Assembly: GCA_022649305.1 (NCBI GenBank)
Contig: JALCNW010000015.1
Location: 1-64,000 of the forward strand
Reading direction: 5' to 3'
Origin: Enterobacter sp.
Lineage (GTDB): Bacteria > Pseudomonadota > Gammaproteobacteria > Enterobacterales > Enterobacteriaceae
Length of the DNA stretch: 64,000 nucleotides
The translations under genes were made by a program, and so were the position numbers. The notes under the pieces were generated by a model that had not been told where the DNA came from, did not search any database, and saw only the letters and a program-made list of their open reading frames with translations. This document shows, one piece after another, positions 52,331 to 61,053 of the stretch (position 1 is its first letter; each line of letters starts with the position of its first letter).

Positions 52331-52843
52331 ATGAAACACAGTCTGGACCTCGAACTTGAGCACCGTATCAGCGACGCCATTTCTCGCCAGCTCTCATCAC
52401 GACGGATTTCGCTGAGCCTGACGGATGCGGCTTCTCTGGCGAAATATGCCCACGAGGTGGCTGAGGACCGCAATGTTCCCATCGTATTCAGCCTGGTCGA
52501 TGCGGGCGGTCAGCAACGCTACTTCTTTAGCATGGATAACGCCTTGCTCATCAGCCACACGCTTGCCGGTCAAAAGGCCTGGACGGCTGTCGCACTGAAA
52601 ATGCCGACCCATATGTTGGCAACGGCTGTCCAGCCAGGTGCCAGCCTCTATGGTTTGCAGAATGAACCGGGCATCTGTTGCTTCGGCGGTGGCTTGCCCT
52701 GCTGGTCCAACGGCATTCTGCTTGGGGCAATTGGCATCAGCGGCGGCACCGTAGAAGAAGACATTGCGATCGCCAACACCACGTTAGCGCACTTTAGCCA
52801 CGAGCATTTTCCGCTTTCCCCCTTTAACGCGTCATTGTCTTGA
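52331..52843 (+). CDS. GlcG/HbpS (PduO C-terminal, DUF336) family heme-binding-type protein
   Basis: This 170-residue protein consists of one DUF336 domain (about 28-165), the fold found in HbpS, GlcG and the C-terminal half of PduO, where it binds heme or a corrinoid. Visible family elements include PIVFSLVDAGGQQRYF, ISHTLAGQKAWTAVAL and the glycine-rich FGGGLP..GAIGISGGTVEED. No cobalamin adenosyltransferase domain is attached, as fits a B12-independent pathway. It starts one base after the stop codon of the pentamer gene, so expression is tightly coupled. The ligand and role in a glycyl-radical BMC are not known. Confidence 0.85.
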   Translation: MKHSLDLELEHRISDAISRQLSSRRISLSLTDAASLAKYAHEVAEDRNVPIVFSLVDAGGQQRYFFSMDNALLISHTLAGQKAWTAVALKMPTHMLATAVQPGASLYGLQNEPGICCFGGGLPCWSNGILLGAIGISGGTVEEDIAIANTTLAHFSHEHFPLSPFNASLS

Positions 52844-52858
52844 ATGACAGGAGTCATC

Positions 52859-54070
52859 ATGTCGTTAGCTTCACTGGTTTTGGTGATTAACTGCGGTTCT
52901 TCATCGCTTAAATTCTCCGTATTACCGCGCAACGAGGACGTGCCGCTGCTGTCCGGACTGGCAGAGAAACTGGGTCTACAGGACGCCAGCATCACCTTTC
53001 AAGACCCGGCGGGCCATAAAACGACCCAACCGCTTGAAGATGCCAGCCATACCAGCGCATTAACCGCGCTTTTTTCCATGCTTAATATGCAGGGGCTGTT
53101 GCCTCGCCTGAGCGCTATTGGGCATCGCGTGGCACATGGTGGCAGTGACTTTACGGAGTCGGTGTTAATCACGCCGTCCGTCATCGCACGCATTCGGGAA
53201 CTCTCTGCCCTGGCCCCACTGCACAATCCGGCCAACCTGGTCGGCATCGAAGCGGCCATCTCGCTGCTGCCTGCGCTTGCGCATGTTGCCGTGTTCGATA
53301 CGGCTTTCCATCAGACGTTACCGCCCGAAGCCTACACCTATGCCATCCCTCTGGAATATCAACAACAGCACCAGGTGCGCCGCTATGGATTTCACGGCAC
53401 CTCGCATCGTTTTATCGCCGAAGAGGCGGTCGCTCGTCTGAATCTCGACCCTGACGATCATGGGATCCTCATTGCTCATCTGGGCAATGGTTCGTCGGTT
53501 TGCGCGGTTAAAAATGGCGAAAGCGTGGATACCTCGATGGGCATGACGCCGCTTGAGGGGCTGGTGATGGGGACACGATGTGGCGATCTGGATTTTGGTG
53601 CTGCCGCCTATATCGCCCGCACCACCGGACAGTCCATCGACGAGCTTTACACCATGGTGAATAACGAATCCGGGCTGCTTGGCCTTTCTGGTCTTTCCAG
53701 CGATTGCCGGACATTACAGGAGGCGCGAAGTCTTGGCTGCCCTCAGGCCAGCCTCGCAATTGACGTTATGGTCCACCGGCTTGCACGTCATCTTGGCGCA
53801 CACCTCGCCTCGCTGCACCGCTTTGATGCCCTGATTTTCACCGGCGGCATTGGCGAAAACTCAGCGCTGGTTCGTGAGTTAACGGCACAACGCCTTGCCG
53901 TGTTTGGCGTCCGGCTCGATACCGCGAAAAATGCGCAGGTATTCGCAGGTCGGGACGGGGTGATTTCATTACCTGATTCGCCTGTCGTTGCCGTGATCCC
54001 CACCAATGAAGAAAAAATGATTGCCCAGGATGCGGCGACGCTTTCATTGACGATGTCCGCCGTTGCCTGA
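52859..54070 (+). CDS. Acetate/propionate kinase (AckA/PduW family)
   Basis: This 403-residue ASKHA-fold kinase turns acyl-phosphate and ADP into the acid and ATP, the energy-yielding end of the pathway. Motifs in order are VINCGSSSLKFS (start), IGHRVAHGG (about 84), FDTAFHQT (about 142), FHGTSHRF (about 176), IAHLGNGSS (about 204), GLSGLSSDCR and the late FTGGIGEN. The start at 52859 is set by CAGGAG six bases upstream; an ATG at 52844 lies before that ribosome site. PduW-type function follows from context; substrate preference cannot be read. Confidence 0.92.
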   Translation: MSLASLVLVINCGSSSLKFSVLPRNEDVPLLSGLAEKLGLQDASITFQDPAGHKTTQPLEDASHTSALTALFSMLNMQGLLPRLSAIGHRVAHGGSDFTESVLITPSVIARIRELSALAPLHNPANLVGIEAAISLLPALAHVAVFDTAFHQTLPPEAYTYAIPLEYQQQHQVRRYGFHGTSHRFIAEEAVARLNLDPDDHGILIAHLGNGSSVCAVKNGESVDTSMGMTPLEGLVMGTRCGDLDFGAAAYIARTTGQSIDELYTMVNNESGLLGLSGLSSDCRTLQEARSLGCPQASLAIDVMVHRLARHLGAHLASLHRFDALIFTGGIGENSALVRELTAQRLAVFGVRLDTAKNAQVFAGRDGVISLPDSPVVAVIPTNEEKMIAQDAATLSLTMSAVA

Positions 54071-54271
54071 TCGGGTTATCTCAGAACGGTTCAGAGAGAG
54101 GATTTTATTGTCCAGCCTGCAAGTGGAAAACAAGAAAGTCTCTCTGGCGGGCAAAACATTTTTTCCTCAGCGCAATAATATCGTAGTGCATGAATTATTA
54201 AGTCAATGGGTGCCGCTTTGTTGGTTATTCCATTACTTGCTTTTACTCTCACCTGGAATATTGAGGTCATT

Positions 54272-54553
54272 ATGCAACAAGAAGCATTAGGTATGGTTGA
54301 AACAAAAGGTCTGGTATCTGCAATTGAAGCCGCTGATACCATGGTTAAATCTGCAAACGTCACTCTGGTTGGCTATGAGAAAATTGGCTCAGGTCTGGTC
54401 ACCGTAATGGTGCGCGGCGACGTGGGTGCGGTGAAAGCAGCAACGGATGCAGGCTCGGCCTCAGCAAGTAAAGTGGGTGAACTGGTCTCCGTGCATGTTA
54501 TTCCACGCCCGCATATCGAAGTGGAAAAAATCCTGCCAAAAGCTGTCAGTTAA
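54272..54553 (+). CDS. BMC-H hexameric shell protein (PduA/PduJ-like)
   Basis: This 93-residue protein with one canonical BMC domain forms the bulk hexamers of the shell facets. It has the family start [26 protein letters not shown], the [13 protein letters not shown] helix and the end [17 protein letters not shown]. The pore loop is KIGSGLV, with the lysine-glycine layout of small-metabolite pores in PduA. The start at 54272 follows GAGG; longer in-frame readings upstream lack a ribosome site. A 201-base gap before it probably carries a promoter for shell genes. Confidence 0.94.
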   Translation: MQQEALGMVETKGLVSAIEAADTMVKSANVTLVGYEKIGSGLVTVMVRGDVGAVKAATDAGSASASKVGELVSVHVIPRPHIEVEKILPKAVS

Positions 54554-54574
54554 TAAAGCCAAAGGATACTGACC

Positions 54575-55360
54575 ATGAAAGATAATCTTGTTGAACAGAT
54601 TATATCTGAAGTAATGAATAAACAGTCCGATGTCAGCGCAAATAAGAAATCGACAACCAGCATCGCCGGGTGTGGATTAACCGAATTTGTCGGCACCGCT
54701 CTGGGACACACGATTGGACTGGTTGTTGCCAACGTCGATCATCAGCTCCATGAAGTCATGAACATCGACAAGAAATATCGTTCGATCGGTATTCTTGGTG
54801 CACGCACCGGAGCCGGCCCGCATATTTTCGCTGCTGACGAAGCGATTAAGGCCACCAACAGCGAAATCCTCTCTATTGAGCTGGCACGTGATACTCAAGG
54901 TGGCGGTGGACACGGATGCATGATTGTTTTCGGCGCCTCTGATGTGTCTGATGTTCGCCGCGCAATTGAAGTCGCGTTGGCTGAAATTGAGCGAACCATG
55001 GGCGATGTCTATGGTTCTCCTGCGGGCCATCTTGAATTTCAGTACACCGCACGTGCCAGTTTTGCCCTTAATAAAGCCTTTGGCGCCCCGATTGGCAAAG
55101 CCTTCGGTATGACCTGCGCTTGCCCGGCGGCCATTGGTATCGTGGTGGCGGATGCTGCCGCGAAAGCCGCCGTTATTGAGCCCGTGGGCTACGCCAGCCC
55201 TGCCAGTGGTACCAGCTTTAGTAATGAAGTTATCTTCACCTTCGCCGGAGATTCAGGCGCCGTTCGTCAGGCCGTCATTGCCGCCAGAGATGTTGGGCTG
55301 GCGCTGCTGTCAACGCTGGATCCAACGCCTCTCAAATCAACGACAACGCCGTACATTTGA
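54575..55360 (+). CDS. BMC-T tandem-domain trimeric shell protein (PduB-like)
   Basis: This 261-residue protein has two fused BMC domains (about 40-145 and 150-250) that form trimers with pseudo-hexagonal shape. Typical segments are GLTEFVGTALGHTIGLVVANVD and PIGKAFGMTCACPAAIGIVVAD; the family's gated central pore lies near ARTGAGPH. The N-terminal 18 residues (KDNLVEQIISEVMNKQS) form an amphipathic helix like that of PduB, known to link lumen enzymes to the shell. It lies 21 bases after the BMC-H gene. Confidence 0.93.
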   Translation: MKDNLVEQIISEVMNKQSDVSANKKSTTSIAGCGLTEFVGTALGHTIGLVVANVDHQLHEVMNIDKKYRSIGILGARTGAGPHIFAADEAIKATNSEILSIELARDTQGGGGHGCMIVFGASDVSDVRRAIEVALAEIERTMGDVYGSPAGHLEFQYTARASFALNKAFGAPIGKAFGMTCACPAAIGIVVADAAAKAAVIEPVGYASPASGTSFSNEVIFTFAGDSGAVRQAVIAARDVGLALLSTLDPTPLKSTTTPYI

Positions 55361-55409
55361 TGGCACGACATTTAACGCGCAAAGCGATGTGAAGTAAGGA
55401 ATGAACAGC

Positions 55410-56903
55410 ATGAACGATCTTGAAATTTCTCAGGCCGTCTCCCGCGTTCTGAGCAAATACACGATAACAACAGCGCCAACACCAGACCCTGTCGTGCGAC
55501 CGCCGCACGACAATATTGAGGAGATAGTGGCCAGCGTTCTGGCGAACCGGGCGCGCCCGGAGTCGCTCGGCGTCACCTGCGCAAGCAGCGGTGCTTTTCC
55601 AACGATGGATGAAGCGATCGCCGCCGCTCAGCAAGCGCAGATTCAGTATCGTCACTGCTCAATGCAGGATCGCACCAGCTTTGTTGACGGCATCCGCCAA
55701 CTGTTCCTGCAAGAAGATGTTTTACAGGCTATTTCGCGAATGGCCGTGGATGAAACCGGGATGGGAAACTACGCGGATAAGCTGACCAAAAATCGGGTGG
55801 CGGCACAGAAAACCCCAGGAGTCGAAGATTTGGCAACCGGGGCGCTGAGCGGCGACGGCGGTCTGACTCTGACGGAGTACTCCGCCTATGGCGTTATTGG
55901 TTCAATCACCCCGACGACCAACCCGACGGAAACCATTATCAACAACTCCATCGGTATGCTGGCGGCGGGAAATACGGTTATCTTCAGCCCTCACCCGCGT
56001 TCACGTGAGGTGTCGCTCCACTGCGTTGCGCTAATCAATCAACGGCTGGCCCAGTTGGGGGCACCCGCCAATCTGGTTGTCACCGTGACAACGCCTTCCA
56101 TCGATAACACCAACGCGTTAATCAACGATCCTCGCGTCAATATGCTGGTTGCGACGGGTGGCCCCGCCATCGTTAAAACCGTCATGTCGTCGGGTAAAAA
56201 AGCGATTGGCGCGGGAGCGGGTAATCCACCTGCCGTGGTGGATGAAACCGCCAATATCGAGAAAGCGGCTCGCGACATTATCAACGGCTGTAGCTTTGAC
56301 AACAACCTGCCATGCGTCGCGGAAAAAGAGGTCATCGTCGTAAATGAAGTGGCGGATTATCTCATCCACTGCATGAAGAAAAGCGGCGCGCTGCTGTTGT
56401 GCGATAAACAGCACATTCAGCAGTTGCAGGCGCTGGTGCTCAACGACAAAGGAACGGGTCCGAACACGGCATTTGTCGGCAAAGATGCTCGCTATATTCT
56501 GCAACAAATCGGTATTAGCGCCCCCGAAGAGGTCAAAGTCATTTTGATTGAAACGGAGCGCGACCATCCGTTTGTCGTGCATGAGTTGATGATGCCGGTT
56601 CTGCCCATTGTGCGGGTCGAAAATGTCGATGAGGCCATCGAGCTGGCGATAAAAGTGGAACATGGCAATCGTCACACCGCCATCATGCACTCCACCAATG
56701 TCGAAAAACTCACCAAGATGGCACGGCTGATCCAGACCACCATTTTTGTGAAAAATGGTCCGTCCTATGCCGGAATTGGTGTCGGCGGCGAAGGCCACGC
56801 CACGTTCACTATTGCAGGTCCTACCGGTGAAGGGCTGACGTCGGCACGCACGTTCGCCAGAAATCGTCGGTGTGTGATGGTCGAAGCGCTCAATATTCGC
56901 TGA
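55410..56903 (+). CDS. CoA-acylating aldehyde dehydrogenase (PduP/EutE family)
   Basis: This 497-residue lumen enzyme oxidises propionaldehyde (or acetaldehyde) with NAD+ and CoA to acyl-CoA. It starts with an amphipathic helix LEISQAVSRVLSKY (about 3-16), a Pro-rich linker and a second short helix NIEEIVASVLANRA (about 35-48), so it may carry two targeting helices. The ALDH core starts about residue 65. The catalytic Cys lies in CSFDNNLPCVAEKE (about 292-305), and SITPTTNP marks the cofactor fold. AAGGA ends right at an earlier ATG (55401), so 55410 is the better-spaced start. Confidence 0.92.
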   Translation: MNDLEISQAVSRVLSKYTITTAPTPDPVVRPPHDNIEEIVASVLANRARPESLGVTCASSGAFPTMDEAIAAAQQAQIQYRHCSMQDRTSFVDGIRQLFLQEDVLQAISRMAVDETGMGNYADKLTKNRVAAQKTPGVEDLATGALSGDGGLTLTEYSAYGVIGSITPTTNPTETIINNSIGMLAAGNTVIFSPHPRSREVSLHCVALINQRLAQLGAPANLVVTVTTPSIDNTNALINDPRVNMLVATGGPAIVKTVMSSGKKAIGAGAGNPPAVVDETANIEKAARDIINGCSFDNNLPCVAEKEVIVVNEVADYLIHCMKKSGALLLCDKQHIQQLQALVLNDKGTGPNTAFVGKDARYILQQIGISAPEEVKVILIETERDHPFVVHELMMPVLPIVRVENVDEAIELAIKVEHGNRHTAIMHSTNVEKLTKMARLIQTTIFVKNGPSYAGIGVGGEGHATFTIAGPTGEGLTSARTFARNRRCVMVEALNIR

Positions 56904-56928
56904 TAAAGGCAGGATGGGTAAACCCTTG

Positions 56929-57228
56929 ATGAAAAAACGCATTATCAACGCACCGACACCGGAAACGCTGGCGATGATCAAACGCCGTATGCCATCCGAG
57001 TCACGCAACCGACTGGATACAGTCCGCATTGATGCCATCGGGTTGATCATGCTCCCCGTACCGGACTTGTACTTTTACGCCGATCGGGCCAGTAAAAGCG
57101 CGCATGTCGCGGTGTCGGAAATCTTTGGGAGTTGTCCGCAGCACATCACGACATTGGCCATATTCGGTGAAGTCGCCGCCGTGAATGAAGCCATGCACGT
57201 TATTGAGGATGATAACAGTACGTTCTGA
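56929..57228 (+). CDS. GrpU-like circularly permuted BMC-H shell protein, probable Fe-S pore
   Basis: This 99-residue BMC-H protein of the PduU/EutS/GrpU permuted type has a charged N-terminal strand (RIINAPTPETLAMIKRR) before the BMC core (DAIGLIMLPVPDLYFYAD.. to AIFGEVAAVNEAMHVI). It carries G67-S-C-P-Q71, which agrees with the GxCPQ-like loop I recall for GrpU, the shell protein shown to hold an iron-sulfur cluster in its central pore. That supports assignment to a glycyl-radical propanediol BMC. The start at 56929 gives the compact form; an ATG at 56914 is possible but abuts the ribosome site. Confidence 0.82.
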   Translation: MKKRIINAPTPETLAMIKRRMPSESRNRLDTVRIDAIGLIMLPVPDLYFYADRASKSAHVAVSEIFGSCPQHITTLAIFGEVAAVNEAMHVIEDDNSTF

Positions 57229-57377
57229 GGGCGGGCTATTTCACCATTCAGCCCGATATCGAAATGACAGGCGATATTTGGGTTAATGCCGCTGACGATA
57301 AAGCGATACAGGAAGTGAGGTTAAACCATTCAGGTGTGGTGTTATCACCATGCTCATATCATTTCGGGAGTTATTGT

Positions 57378-59921
57378 ATGTTAGAGAAAGGCTTTACTCA
57401 TCCGACCGATCGTGTTGTAAGACTCAAAAATATGATTCTGCACGCTAAACCTTACGTAGAATCAGAACGAGCCGTGCTGGCGACCGAGGCTTATAAAGAA
57501 AACGAACACTTACCTGCTATTATGCGCCGCGCAAAAGTCGTGGAGAAAATTTTTAATGAATTACCGGTAACGATTCGCCCTGACGAATTAATTGTCGGTG
57601 CGGTTACCATTAATCCACGTTCGACCGAAATTTGCCCTGAGTTCTCTTATGAATGGGTCGAAAAAGAATTTGATACCATGGCGCAGCGTGTTGCCGATCC
57701 GTTTATTATCCCTAAACAGACCGCATCAGAACTGCACGAAGCCTTTAAATATTGGCCCGGTAAGACCACCAGTTCCCTGGCGGCGTCTTATATGTCTGCT
57801 GAAACCAAAGAAAGCATGAGCAACGGCGTATTCACCGTTGGAAACTACTTCTATGGCGGCGTGGGGCACGTCAGCGTTGATTACGGCAAAATTCTGAAAA
57901 TCGGTTTTCGTGGCATCATTAACGAAGTCACCCGAGAGCTGGAAAATCTTGACCGCAGCTCGCCGGATTACATCAAAAAAGAACAGTTTTATCACGCCGT
58001 GATTCTGAGCTACCAGGCGGCAATTGGCTTTGCTCACCGCTATGCTCAGGAGGCCACCCGCCTTGCCCGAGAAGAGCGTGATCCGGCGCGTCAACGCGAA
58101 CTGGAGCAAATCGCAAAAAACTGCACCCGCGTACCGGAATACGGCGCAACCACCTTCTGGGAAGCTTGCCAGACATTCTGGTTTGTTCAGAGTATGTTGC
58201 AGATTGAATCCAGCGGTCACTCCATCTCCCCAGGCCGTTACGACCAGTACATGTATCCGTACCTGGCCGGAGATCAATCCATCAGCAAAGAATTTGCTCA
58301 GGAGCTGGTTGACTGCTGCTGGATAAAACTTAACGACATCAACAAAACGCGCGATGAAGTATCTGCCCAGGCCTTTGCCGGTTACGCGGTATTCCAGAAC
58401 CTGTGTGTCGGGGGGCAAACGGAAGATGGTCGCGATGCGACTAACGCGCTGACCTATATGTGTATGGAAGCCACCGCCCATGTGCGGTTGCCGCAACCCT
58501 CTTTCTCGATTCGCGTCTGGCAGGGCACACCGGATGAATTCCTGTTCCGCGCATGCGAGCTGGTTCGTCTGGGGCTCGGCGTGCCGGCCATGTACAACGA
58601 TGAGGTGATCATTCCGGCCCTGCAAAACCGTGGCGTATCGCTGCGTGATGCACGCGATTACTGCATTATCGGCTGCGTGGAGCCGCAGGCACCCCATCGC
58701 ACAGAAGGGTGGCATGACGCGGCCTTCTTCAACGTAGCCAAAGTACTGGAAATTACCCTGAACAATGGTCGTTCAGGCACCAAACAGCTGGGGCCCATTA
58801 CCGGTGAATTGACGCAGTATACCGGTATCGATGATTTCTTTACCGCCTTCAAAAAACAGATGGCGCACTTTGTACATCAGCTGGTAGAAGCGTGTAACAG
58901 CGTGGACATTGCTCACGGAGAACGCTGTCCTCTGCCGTTCTTGTCCGCCATGGTGGATGATTGTATTGGTCGTGGTAAATCGCTTCAGGAAGGCGGAGCC
59001 ATTTACAACTTCACCGGCCCGCAGGCGTTTGGGATTGCCGATACCGGAGATTCCGTCTACGCCATCCAAAAACAAGTCTTCGAAGATCGTCGACTGACGC
59101 TGCAAGAGCTGAAAAGCGCTCTGGATGCGAACTTTGGTCATCCTGTGGGGGGTAACCCGCACGCGGCATCGGCGAAATCCTCTCTGGGTGAGCAGGATAT
59201 TTATGAAGTGGTTAAACGCATTATCGACGAGCACGGTTCACTGAATCCGGCTGCGATTAAAAACGAAGTCTATCGCCAGCTTTCCAGCACCCATGCTGCG
59301 CCTGCCACCGGCAATTCTCGGTTCGAAGAAATTCGCCATATTCTGGAAAACACGCCGTGCTTTGGTAATGACATCGACGACGTTGACCTGGTTGCCCGGG
59401 AATGCGCGCTGATTTACTGCCAGGAAGTGGAGAAATATACCAACCCACGCGGTGGCCGCTTCCAGGCGGGGATTTACCCGGTTTCAGCCAACGTTCTGTT
59501 TGGTAAAGATGTCAGCGCCCTGCCCGATGGCCGTCTGGCGAAAGAACCGCTGGCAGACGGCGTTTCCCCTCGTCAGGGCAAAGATACCCTTGGCCCAACC
59601 GCGGCGGCGAACTCTGTTGCCAAGCTTGACCACTTCATTGCCTCCAACGGCACGCTGTATAACCAGAAATTCCTGCCGTCGTCTCTGGCCGGGGAAAAGG
59701 GGTTACATCACTTTGGTGGCCTGGTTCGTAACTACTTCGATAAGAAAGGGATGCACGTTCAATTTAACGTTATCGATCGTAACACCCTGATTGAAGCTCA
59801 AAAAAACCCGCAGCAGCACCAGGATCTTGTCGTGCGAGTGGCAGGATACAGCGCCCAGTTCGTGGTGCTGGCCAAAGAAGTTCAGGATGACATTATCAGC
59901 CGTACCGAGCAGCAATTCTGA
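57378..59921 (+). CDS. Glycyl-radical diol dehydratase (1,2-propanediol, B12-independent)
   Basis: This 847-residue enzyme of the pyruvate-formate-lyase-like superfamily dehydrates 1,2-propanediol to propionaldehyde. The radical site is G823 in RVAGYSAQF. The thiyl Cys is C433 in GCVEPQ with E435. H164 (GGVGH), H281-S282 (SGHS) and D447 (GWHD) are also present; these six positions coincide in number with those I recall for C. butyricum glycerol dehydratase. Choline lyase CutC has different residues near the last motif, so a CutC assignment is less likely. No long N-terminal extension is present. GGGAG precedes the ATG at 57378; earlier in-frame starts lack one. The activase gene follows after a hairpin. 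Confidence 0.88.
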   Translation: MLEKGFTHPTDRVVRLKNMILHAKPYVESERAVLATEAYKENEHLPAIMRRAKVVEKIFNELPVTIRPDELIVGAVTINPRSTEICPEFSYEWVEKEFDTMAQRVADPFIIPKQTASELHEAFKYWPGKTTSSLAASYMSAETKESMSNGVFTVGNYFYGGVGHVSVDYGKILKIGFRGIINEVTRELENLDRSSPDYIKKEQFYHAVILSYQAAIGFAHRYAQEATRLAREERDPARQRELEQIAKNCTRVPEYGATTFWEACQTFWFVQSMLQIESSGHSISPGRYDQYMYPYLAGDQSISKEFAQELVDCCWIKLNDINKTRDEVSAQAFAGYAVFQNLCVGGQTEDGRDATNALTYMCMEATAHVRLPQPSFSIRVWQGTPDEFLFRACELVRLGLGVPAMYNDEVIIPALQNRGVSLRDARDYCIIGCVEPQAPHRTEGWHDAAFFNVAKVLEITLNNGRSGTKQLGPITGELTQYTGIDDFFTAFKKQMAHFVHQLVEACNSVDIAHGERCPLPFLSAMVDDCIGRGKSLQEGGAIYNFTGPQAFGIADTGDSVYAIQKQVFEDRRLTLQELKSALDANFGHPVGGNPHAASAKSSLGEQDIYEVVKRIIDEHGSLNPAAIKNEVYRQLSSTHAAPATGNSRFEEIRHILENTPCFGNDIDDVDLVARECALIYCQEVEKYTNPRGGRFQAGIYPVSANVLFGKDVSALPDGRLAKEPLADGVSPRQGKDTLGPTAAANSVAKLDHFIASNGTLYNQKFLPSSLAGEKGLHHFGGLVRNYFDKKGMHVQFNVIDRNTLIEAQKNPQQHQDLVVRVAGYSAQFVVLAKEVQDDIISRTEQQF

Positions 59922-59938
59922 TTTTGCGCTTCCCTGTT

Positions 59939-59966
59939 GGGCCATGCCAGGTTGCATGGCCCATTT
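59939..59966 (+). terminator. Hairpin between dehydratase and activase genes
   Basis: A perfect nine-pair stem GGGCCATGC/GCATGGCCC with six-base loop is followed by ATTTTC. It starts 18 bases after the dehydratase stop. It could partially terminate and so keep activase levels well below the dehydratase. Confidence 0.75.
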
Positions 59967-60033
59967 TCAGACCCGATTTTGACGGTCGACACGTTGATAG
60001 CCTGACGGCCGCTTTTTTATGACGAGTGATGTT

Positions 60034-60951
60034 ATGAATAGAGTCGAATACGATACGGAAGGCGTTTTATTCAATATTCAGCGCTATTCCCTGCACGATG
60101 GCCCAGGGATCCGCACCATTGCGTTTTTCAAAGGCTGCCCGCTAGCCTGTAAATGGTGCAGTAATCCAGAATCACAGCGCCCGCAGCCCGAGCTTATCTA
60201 TAAAAAGAACGACTGTATTCGCTGCGGAAAATGTATTGATGTCTGCAAGCAGCAGGCATTGTCCACCAGCAATCCTTTTTTTATCGATCGTGAACGCTGC
60301 ATACAGTGCGGTGATTGCACCCGCGTTTGCCCGACACAAGCGTTAGAGATGAAAGGAAAACGGATGGCGGTTAGCGAAATCATTCGTGAACTACAGAAAG
60401 AAGAGAATCTGTTCCGTCGGTCTGGTGGTGGCGTGACGCTCTCGGGTGGAGAGCCGCTGGCGCAGCCAGAGTTCGCCAGAGAACTGCTGAAAGCCTGTAA
60501 ATCGAAAGGCTGGCATACCGCCATCGAAACCACCGGATTCGCTACCAAAGAGGTGATCGAGGAGGTGTTCCCGTGGATCGATTTGGCGTTAACCGATATT
60601 AAAGCGATTAACCCCGCTATTCATGAAGAGAATACCGGCGTGAATAACAGCCGCATTCTGGAAAACCTGATTCGCATCTCTTTTATTACCAAAGTGATTG
60701 TCCGTATTCCAGTTATTCCCGGAGTCAACGACAATCCCGATGAAATTCGTAGTATCGCTGAATTTGCCAAACTCATGTCCGGCGTCGATACCATCCATTT
60801 ATTGCCTTATCACACTTTCGGGGAGAATAAATACAGCCTGTTAGGACGAATCTACCCACTGGATGGCGTTCAGTCTCACCCGGAAGAAAAAATGGAAAGC
60901 CTGAAGAAAATCGTAGAATCGATGGGTTTCCATTGCCATATCGGCGGTTAA
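60034..60951 (+). CDS. Glycyl-radical-enzyme activase (radical SAM, two extra 4Fe-4S clusters)
   Basis: This 305-residue protein uses SAM to install the glycyl radical on the dehydratase. The radical-SAM motif CPLACKWC (CX3CX2C) lies at about 35-42. A ferredoxin-like insert follows with CIRCGKCIDVC (about 62-72) and CIQCGDCTRVC (about 90-100), typical of CutD/HpdA-type activases but not of PflA. TLSGGEP is the SAM-binding GGE motif. The start at 60034 gives the family-like N-terminus MNRVEYDTEGVLFNIQRYS; an ATG at 60019 is possible. It depends on SAM, whose supply may come from the paralogue encoded at 62456. Confidence 0.93.
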   Translation: MNRVEYDTEGVLFNIQRYSLHDGPGIRTIAFFKGCPLACKWCSNPESQRPQPELIYKKNDCIRCGKCIDVCKQQALSTSNPFFIDRERCIQCGDCTRVCPTQALEMKGKRMAVSEIIRELQKEENLFRRSGGGVTLSGGEPLAQPEFARELLKACKSKGWHTAIETTGFATKEVIEEVFPWIDLALTDIKAINPAIHEENTGVNNSRILENLIRISFITKVIVRIPVIPGVNDNPDEIRSIAEFAKLMSGVDTIHLLPYHTFGENKYSLLGRIYPLDGVQSHPEEKMESLKKIVESMGFHCHIGG

Positions 60952-61010
60952 TGAGCAGCCATAACCATGATGTAATTTTACTTATTATTATCCTCTCGTA
61001 CTCAACATTC

Positions 61011-61040
61011 ATTAAGTGATGAGTCCCTGCATCACTTAAT
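61011..61040. promoter_or_regulatory. Perfect 10-base inverted repeat before the channel gene
   Basis: ATTAAGTGAT-GAGTCCCTGC-ATCACTTAAT ends two bases before the AGGAAA ribosome site of the aquaglyceroporin gene. It may be an operator, or an RNA hairpin controlling translation. The piece AGTGATGAGTC resembles the AGTGATGGGAGTC element at 63649. Confidence 0.6.
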
Positions 61041-61053
61041 ACAGGAAACCATT

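Noticed and set aside
54063-54290. A 75-codon frame between kinase and BMC-H genes
   Set aside because: It overlaps the BMC-H start, has no ribosome site and no family resemblance; the gap is better explained as a promoter region.
56118-58715. Long minus-strand open frames opposite the aldehyde dehydrogenase and dehydratase genes
   Set aside because: They are antisense shadows of two intact enzyme genes, with no ribosome site or domain.
57378-59921. Choline TMA-lyase (CutC) as identity of the glycyl-radical enzyme
   Set aside because: The GWHD segment with D447 and the SAM synthetase, GlpF-type channel and GrpU-like shell protein point to a diol dehydratase. Overall similarity to CutC is real but shared by the whole subgroup.
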